Below, piece by piece: positions 59,682 to 64,000 of a DNA stretch of 64,000 nucleotides. Made by a program: the position numbers and the translations under genes. This DNA comes from Sphingobium scionense (GTDB lineage Bacteria; Pseudomonadota; Alphaproteobacteria; Sphingomonadales; Sphingomonadaceae): contig NZ_JACIEU010000001.1 in assembly GCF_014197035.1 (NCBI RefSeq), positions 1 through 64,000 of the forward strand, given 5' to 3'. Each line of letters begins with the position of its first letter. The first letter of the stretch is position 1. The notes beneath the pieces were generated by a model. It saw only the letters and a program-made list of their open reading frames with translations. It had not been told where the DNA came from and made no database searches.

Positions 59682-61358
59682 ATGACGATGTCGCCGCTGT
59701 CCCGTGCCTCCCGCGCCGCATGGCGGACGCTGGCCTGTGCCGGGCTGCTGTCCGCTTCCGCCCTGGCCGTGGCGGCCACGACCGCGCCGCAATTCGACGT
59801 CGCGCGCATCGTCAACGACATCAAGATCCTGGCCAGCGACGAGTTTGAAGGCCGTGGCCCGGCGACCCGCGCCGAGACCAAGACGATCGACTATATCGCC
59901 AAGCAGATGGCGGCAGCCGGGCTGAAGCCCGCCGGCGACAAGGGCACATGGTTCCAGGACGTGCCCCTGCGCATGTCGAACATCACCGGCACGCCCAGCC
60001 TGTCGATGACCGTGGGCGGCGCGGCCCAGCCGCTGACCCAGGGCACGGAAATCGCCGTGCGCGCGGCCGAGACCGGCCAGTCGGCGGTCAAGTTCGCGAA
60101 CCTGCCGCTGGTCTTCGTCGGCTATGGCGTGAAGGCGCCCGAGCGCGGCTGGGACGATTTCAAGGGCGTGGACCTTAAAGGCAAGATCATGGTCGTGCTG
60201 GTCAACGACCCCGATTTCGAGGGCGGCGAAGGCGATTTCGGCGGCAAGCTGATGACCTATTATGGCCGCTGGACCTACAAGTATGAAGAAGCCGCGCGCC
60301 AGGGCGCGGCCGGCGTGCTGGTGGTGCATGAAAGCGAGCCGGCCTCCTATGGCTGGGCGACGGTCAAGAACAGCAACACCAACACCATGTTCGACATCGT
60401 CCGCGCCGATCCCAAGAGCGCCCACACCCAGATGGAAGGCTGGATCCAGAAGGATCTGGCCGCCAAGCTGCTGGCCGCGTCAGGCGTCGATTTCGAGGCG
60501 GCCAAGGCGGCCGCGCGCAAGAAGGACTTCAAGCCCATTCCCCTGAAGGCGACGATGAGCGCCGACTATGCGGTGAAATCGGAAATCATCACGTCGCACA
60601 ATGTCGCGGGCATCCTGCCGGGCAGCAAATATCCCGACGAGACCGTCATCTATTCCGCCCACTGGGACCATCTGGGCATCGGCGCGCCGGACGCGAAGGG
60701 CGACACCATCTATAATGGCGCGCGCGACAATGCGTCGGGCACCGCCGCGCTGCTGGAACTGGCCCGCGCCTATGCCAAAGGACCCAAGCCCGAGCGCAGC
60801 GTGCTGTTCCTGGCAGTGACGGCCGAGGAAAAGGGCCTGCTGGGTTCGGAATATTATGCCGACAATCCGCTGCGCCCGCTGGCGACCACGGCCGGCGTCA
60901 TCAACATGGACGGCCCCTTCGCCGCCGAGAAGACGGTGAACTTCTCCATCTCCGGCGCGGCGAAGCTGGACCTGCTGACCCTGCTGACGCAGGAGGGCGA
61001 GAAGCTGGGCCGCCATTATACGCCGGACGCGCGCCCCGAAGCGGGCAGCTTCTACCGCTCCGACCATTTCCCGATGGCCAAGCGCGGCGTGCCCGCCATC
61101 TCGTTCAATCCGGGCCGCGAACTGGTGAATGGCGGCGCGGCGCGCGGCAAGGAACTGGGCGATATCTATACCCGCGATCGCTATCACCAGCCGGCCGACC
61201 AGTATGACGACAGCTGGAACACCAGCAGCTGGGAAGGCGACATGACCTTGCTCTACAATGTCGGCCGCCGCGTCGCCGACGGCCATGACTGGCCCAACTG
61301 GTCGAGCGACAGCGAATTCCGCGCGGCCCGCGACGCCAGCCAGGCACAGCGCAAGTAA
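59682..61358 (+). CDS. M28 family metallopeptidase with PA domain
   Basis: 558 residues with a signal peptide to about residue 32. A PA-type insert spans about 130-290. Zinc ligands are visible in YSAHWDHLG (His), NGARDNASGTAALLELA (bridging Asp), VTAEEKGLLGSEYY (Glu), and a His toward YHQPADQY. It is probably a periplasmic aminopeptidase. It is transcribed alone and converges on the Lrp gene. Confidence 0.9.
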   Translation: MTMSPLSRASRAAWRTLACAGLLSASALAVAATTAPQFDVARIVNDIKILASDEFEGRGPATRAETKTIDYIAKQMAAAGLKPAGDKGTWFQDVPLRMSNITGTPSLSMTVGGAAQPLTQGTEIAVRAAETGQSAVKFANLPLVFVGYGVKAPERGWDDFKGVDLKGKIMVVLVNDPDFEGGEGDFGGKLMTYYGRWTYKYEEAARQGAAGVLVVHESEPASYGWATVKNSNTNTMFDIVRADPKSAHTQMEGWIQKDLAAKLLAASGVDFEAAKAAARKKDFKPIPLKATMSADYAVKSEIITSHNVAGILPGSKYPDETVIYSAHWDHLGIGAPDAKGDTIYNGARDNASGTAALLELARAYAKGPKPERSVLFLAVTAEEKGLLGSEYYADNPLRPLATTAGVINMDGPFAAEKTVNFSISGAAKLDLLTLLTQEGEKLGRHYTPDARPEAGSFYRSDHFPMAKRGVPAISFNPGRELVNGGAARGKELGDIYTRDRYHQPADQYDDSWNTSSWEGDMTLLYNVGRRVADGHDWPNWSSDSEFRAARDASQAQRK

Positions 61359-61369
61359 GATGTGAGGCG

Positions 61370-61395
61370 TGGCGGCCGGTGCCTACCGGCCGCCA
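61370..61395. terminator. Bidirectional terminator between M28 and Lrp genes
   Basis: A perfect 11-bp stem with a GCCT loop (61370-61380 with 61385-61395). It lies 12 bases after the M28 stop and 3 bases from the Lrp stop, so it can serve both convergent genes. Confidence 0.7.
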
Positions 61396-61397
61396 TG

Positions 61398-61859
61398 TCA
61401 TATCGGCAGTTCGTGGGTCGACTTGATTTCGGACAGGGCGACGGTCGAGTTGATTTCCTGGACGCCGGGCAGCTTGCTCAGCCGTTCGAAGAAGAAGCGT
61501 TCATAGGCCTCGATATCCTTGGCCACGATGCGCAGCATGAAATCCATCGTGCCGAGCAGCACGAACGCCTCCAGCACTTCGGGAAAGCCGCCGATCGCGG
61601 CGCTGAATTCGTCCAGATTGGCGCGGCCATGGGCGTTGAGCTTTACCTGGGCGAAGACCTGGGCGTTGAGGCCGACCTTGCGCCGGTCGAGCAAGGCCAC
61701 CCGCTTGCGGATCAGCCCTTCCTTTTCCAGCCGGTCGATGCGGCGCCAGCAGGGCGACGGGGTCAGCCCGACCTTGTCCGCGATCTCCGCCGTGGTCTGG
61801 CTGGCATCGCGCTGCAATTCGCGGAGAATCTTCCGCTCGAAATGGTCGAGTTCGATCAT
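61398..61859 (-). CDS. Lrp/AsnC-family regulator
   Basis: 153 residues. The helix-turn-helix (about 5-55: LQRDASQTTAEIADKVGLTPSPCWRRIDRLEKEG, quoted in part as EIADKVGLTPSPCWRRI) is followed by a RAM domain (FVLLGTMDFMLRIVAKD). It is divergent from a Leu/Phe/Val dehydrogenase gene and likely controls it in response to an amino acid, as in BkdR/Lrp pairs. A 41-bp nested palindrome lies in the intergenic region. Confidence 0.95.
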   Translation of the reverse strand: MIELDHFERKILRELQRDASQTTAEIADKVGLTPSPCWRRIDRLEKEGLIRKRVALLDRRKVGLNAQVFAQVKLNAHGRANLDEFSAAIGGFPEVLEAFVLLGTMDFMLRIVAKDIEAYERFFFERLSKLPGVQEINSTVALSEIKSTHELPI

Positions 61860-61870
61860 ATTTTCCTACA

Positions 61871-61911
61871 TATCGCCGATGACAGGATAATTCATCCTCA
61901 TATTGGCGATA
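61871..61911. promoter_or_regulatory. Nested palindrome, probable Lrp operator
   Basis: TATCGCC (61871-61877) pairs with GGCGATA (61905-61911), and AGGAT (61884-61888) with ATCCT (61894-61898). All are symmetric about 61891. It lies between the Lrp and dehydrogenase starts. Confidence 0.65.
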
Positions 61912-61983
61912 TCGGGCTTCAAATCAGGCAAGATTCTTCTCTGGCGACCGGCGATAAGGCGGCATCATCCCGAGGAGAAGAAT

Positions 61984-63036
61984 ATGGTTTCCCGTCCTGC
62001 CCGCCTGAACCCGCCGATGCAGTCGGTGCGGCTGCTTGATCCCGCCAGCGGGCTGGACGGCGTGATTGCCATCCACAGCACCGCGATCGGGCCGGGCGCC
62101 GGCGGCTGCCGCTTCTGGCATTATGCCGATATCGGCGCGGCGCTGGACGATGCCTGCCGCCTGGCCGAGGGCATGAGCTACAAGAATGCCATGGCCGGCC
62201 TGCCCTTTGGCGGCGCCAAGGCGGTGCTGCGCCGGCCCGAAGGCGAGTTCGACCGGGTCGCGCTGTTCCAGGCGTTCGGCCGCGCGGTCGAGGAACTGGG
62301 TGGCACCTATGTCACGGCCGAGGATGTCGGCACCAGCGTCGCCGACATGCAGGCGGTCGCCAGCCAGACCCGCCATGTCGCCGGGCTGGACGTAGCCGAG
62401 GGCGCTGCCGGTGGCGATCCGTCGCCCTGGACCGCGCTGGGCGTGTTCGAAGCGATGCAGGCGGCCGCCCGCCAGTCGCTGGGCGCCGAACTGTCCGACC
62501 TGACGGTCGCGGTACAGGGCACCGGCAATGTCGGTGCGGCGCTGTGCCGTCGCCTGGCCGATGCCGGCGCCCGACTGGTGATCGCCGACATCGATCCGCG
62601 CCGCCGCAACACGCTGGCCGCCGTGCTGAACGCGAATGTGGTGGACGTGGCCGACATCGCCGCGGTCGAGGCGGACATCTTTGCCCCCTGCGCCCTGGGC
62701 GGCGCGCTCGATCCGCAGAGCGTGGCGGCGATGCAGGCCCGCCTGGTCTGCGGCGCGGCCAACAACCAGCTGGCGACGCCCGATGTGGCGGAACTGCTGC
62801 GGACGCGCGGCATCGTCTATGTGCCCGACTATGTCGCCAATGCCGGCGGCATCATCAGCGTGTCGGCCGAATATCTGGGCGAGGACCGCGCCAGCGTCGC
62901 CGCCCGCGTCGATCAGATCGGCGGCCGGGTCGCCCAGATACTGGACCAGGCCAAGCGCGAGGATCGCTCCCCCGCGCTGGTCGCCGACGAAATGGCCGAA
63001 GCCATCATCGGCGAAGCGGAACGCCAGGCGGCGTAA
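61984..63036 (+). CDS. Leu/Phe/Val/Glu-type amino-acid dehydrogenase
   Basis: 350 residues from ATG 61984, with GAGGAGAAG upstream; the longer frame runs through the operator. GPGAGGCRFWHY, the catalytic Lys in MSYKNAMAGLPFGGAK, TAEDVGTSVADM and the NAD fold VAVQGTGNVGAALCRRL fit leucine/phenylalanine dehydrogenases; ending VPDYVANAGGII. It would deaminate a branched or aromatic amino acid to the 2-keto acid. Divergent from Lrp. Confidence 0.92.
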   Translation: MVSRPARLNPPMQSVRLLDPASGLDGVIAIHSTAIGPGAGGCRFWHYADIGAALDDACRLAEGMSYKNAMAGLPFGGAKAVLRRPEGEFDRVALFQAFGRAVEELGGTYVTAEDVGTSVADMQAVASQTRHVAGLDVAEGAAGGDPSPWTALGVFEAMQAAARQSLGAELSDLTVAVQGTGNVGAALCRRLADAGARLVIADIDPRRRNTLAAVLNANVVDVADIAAVEADIFAPCALGGALDPQSVAAMQARLVCGAANNQLATPDVAELLRTRGIVYVPDYVANAGGIISVSAEYLGEDRASVAARVDQIGGRVAQILDQAKREDRSPALVADEMAEAIIGEAERQAA

Positions 63037-63050
63037 TTGCAAACTCCCCT

Positions 63051-63080
63051 CTGCGCTGCCGGTCAGTCCCGGCAGCGCAG
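63051..63080. terminator. Terminator between dehydrogenase and MFS genes
   Basis: CTGCGCTGCCGG (63051-63062) and CCGGCAGCGCAG (63069-63080) form a perfect 12-bp stem with a 6-base loop. It overlaps the stop codon and last codons of the MFS gene and lies 14 bases after the dehydrogenase stop. Confidence 0.65.
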
Positions 63081-64000
63081 GGTGGCGAGCGCCGCCAGCA
63101 GCATGACGGCGCCGGCAAAGGCCATGGTCCAGATCGGTTCGGTCGGGAAGAAATGGCGCATGATCGTGCCCATCACCGTCGCCACCAGCAATTGCGGGAT
63201 GACGACGAAGGCGTTGAACAGCCCCATATAGATGCCGAGCTTGGTCTGCGGCACGCTGGAGGCGAGCATCGCATAGGGCATGGCGAGGGTCGAGGCCCAG
63301 GCGATGCCGATCGCCACTTCCGACAGGAGCAACGCCTGTGCATCGCGCAGGACCAGGAAGGACAGGAAGCCGAACGCGCCGAGCGTCAGCGCCAGCGCAT
63401 GGGTCCGGGCCTGGCCGATGCGACGGGCAAGCGGCTGGAGCAGGAAGGGCGCGGCGAAAGCGGCGACACCATTATAGGTGGCGAACAGGATGCCGACCCA
63501 ATTGCCCCCTTCATTATAGGCGGCGCTGGTCGGATCGGCCGATCCGAAGACATATTGGGCGACCACCGGCGTGGTGTAAATCCACATGATGAAGAGCGCC
63601 GACCAGGTGAAGAACTGGACCAGCGCCAGCTTCTTCATCATCGCCGGCATGGTCGCGAAATTGCCTACCACATGGCTGAGCAGATTGTCGGTCCGGCCCT
63701 GCGCATGAAGGCCGCGCGCGACGATGCGGGCGATGCCATAGGCCGCAAGGAGCCCGCCCAGCAGATAGAGTTCCTTTTCCAGCGCCCAGCCCCAGACGGC
63801 GGCGATGATGGCGAGGCCCGCGACGATCCAGAACGGACCACCGGCGGGGACCGGCGGCGCCTCCTCTTGCCTTGCCGCTTCGCTGGCCTGGGCAAAGCGG
63901 GCCATCTGCTCGGGCGAATATTCGCGGGTGGTGAGCACGGTCCAGAGCACGGCGAGGAACAGCGCGGCGCCGCCGATATAGAAGCTGATCCGCACCGTGT
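63063..64000 (-). CDS. MFS sugar transporter (SLC45-like), C-terminal part (cut by window end)
   Basis: About 312 residues are open from the window edge to the stop at 63063. Around eight hydrophobic helices and a charged cytoplasmic loop (EYSPEQMARFAQASEAARQ, quoted in part) are visible; LVQFFTWSALFIMWIY and WASTLAMPYAMLASSVP resemble bacterial SLC45/sucrose-maltose transporters, which often sit near glucosidases. The N-terminal part is outside the window. The likely substrate is a di- or oligosaccharide. Confidence 0.8.
   Translation of the reverse strand, partial: TVRISFYIGGAALFLAVLWTVLTTREYSPEQMARFAQASEAARQEEAPPVPAGGPFWIVAGLAIIAAVWGWALEKELYLLGGLLAAYGIARIVARGLHAQGRTDNLLSHVVGNFATMPAMMKKLALVQFFTWSALFIMWIYTTPVVAQYVFGSADPTSAAYNEGGNWVGILFATYNGVAAFAAPFLLQPLARRIGQARTHALALTLGAFGFLSFLVLRDAQALLLSEVAIGIAWASTLAMPYAMLASSVPQTKLGIYMGLFNAFVVIPQLLVATVMGTIMRHFFPTEPIWTMAFAGAVMLLAALATLRCRD

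Noticed and set aside
59438-59881. 147-codon minus-strand frame across the repeat and the start of the M28 gene
   Set aside because: It overlaps the interspersed repeat and the M28 signal peptide in antisense, with no domain or ribosome site.

Overview
The window reads as a chromosomal segment of a GC-rich alphaproteobacterium of the Sphingomonadaceae (Sphingobium/Sphingomonas type). The basis is style, not a database match: many large TonB-dependent receptors, PQQ/YVTN alcohol-oxidation genes, glycoside hydrolases with Tat or Sec signals, dense 4-bp ATGA gene overlaps and short intergenic repeats. I saw no rRNA, tRNA, CRISPR array, transposase or phage gene.

Region 1 (1-7.1 kb and 12.3-19.1 kb) is a PQQ-dependent alcohol oxidation regulon in two blocks. 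Block A holds a TonB receptor (cut by the window edge), a porin, a YVTN beta-propeller, cytochrome c550 (PedF type), a MoxJ-like binding protein, a quinoprotein alcohol dehydrogenase with the Asp-x-Asp lanthanide signature, and an AgmR/ErbR-like LuxR response regulator. Block B is an ExaC-type aldehyde dehydrogenase followed by DUF779, DUF3422, a FIST (NosP-like) sensor and a NahK/ErcS'-like hybrid kinase. Near-identical 16-18 bp motifs lie about 70 bp upstream of the porin, dehydrogenase and exaC start codons and tie the blocks together.

A housekeeping stretch separates the blocks (7.2-12.2 kb): marC, an NTF2-like protein, folD, DUF167 and yggT in one overlapping operon, then a GNAT acetyltransferase, argB and the queuosine-precursor transporter yhhQ.

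Region 2 (19.3-29.5 kb) has an FAD/NAD(P)-binding protein, an OmpR/EnvZ-type two-component pair, and divergently a tightly packed seven-gene periplasmic redox operon: HiPIP, cytochrome b561, cytochrome c', a PF03640 protein, an unrecognised Cys-rich protein, DUF1592-type cytochrome and DUF1552. I know of no described function for this set. Two palindromes in the divergent promoter may be the regulator's sites.

Region 3 (29.5-39.5 kb) holds two paralogous GH55-like double beta-helix plus beta-propeller proteins around a TonB receptor, and a gluconokinase. The receptor and the second paralogue share an upstream TACGAC-N4-GTCGTA-type motif.

Region 4 (40.1-59.3 kb) looks like a locus for fucosylated, acetylated plant glycan, possibly xyloglucan. 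The minus strand encodes a TonB receptor, L-fucose permease and a non-phosphorylating L-fucose pathway ending in a GH35-like enzyme. The plus strand encodes an IclR regulator, three esterase-like hydrolases, GH29 fucosidase, GH31 xylosidase-like and GH1 beta-glucosidase-like enzymes. Region 5 (59.6-64 kb) has an M28 peptidase, an Lrp regulator divergent from a Leu/Phe/Val dehydrogenase, and the end of an MFS transporter.
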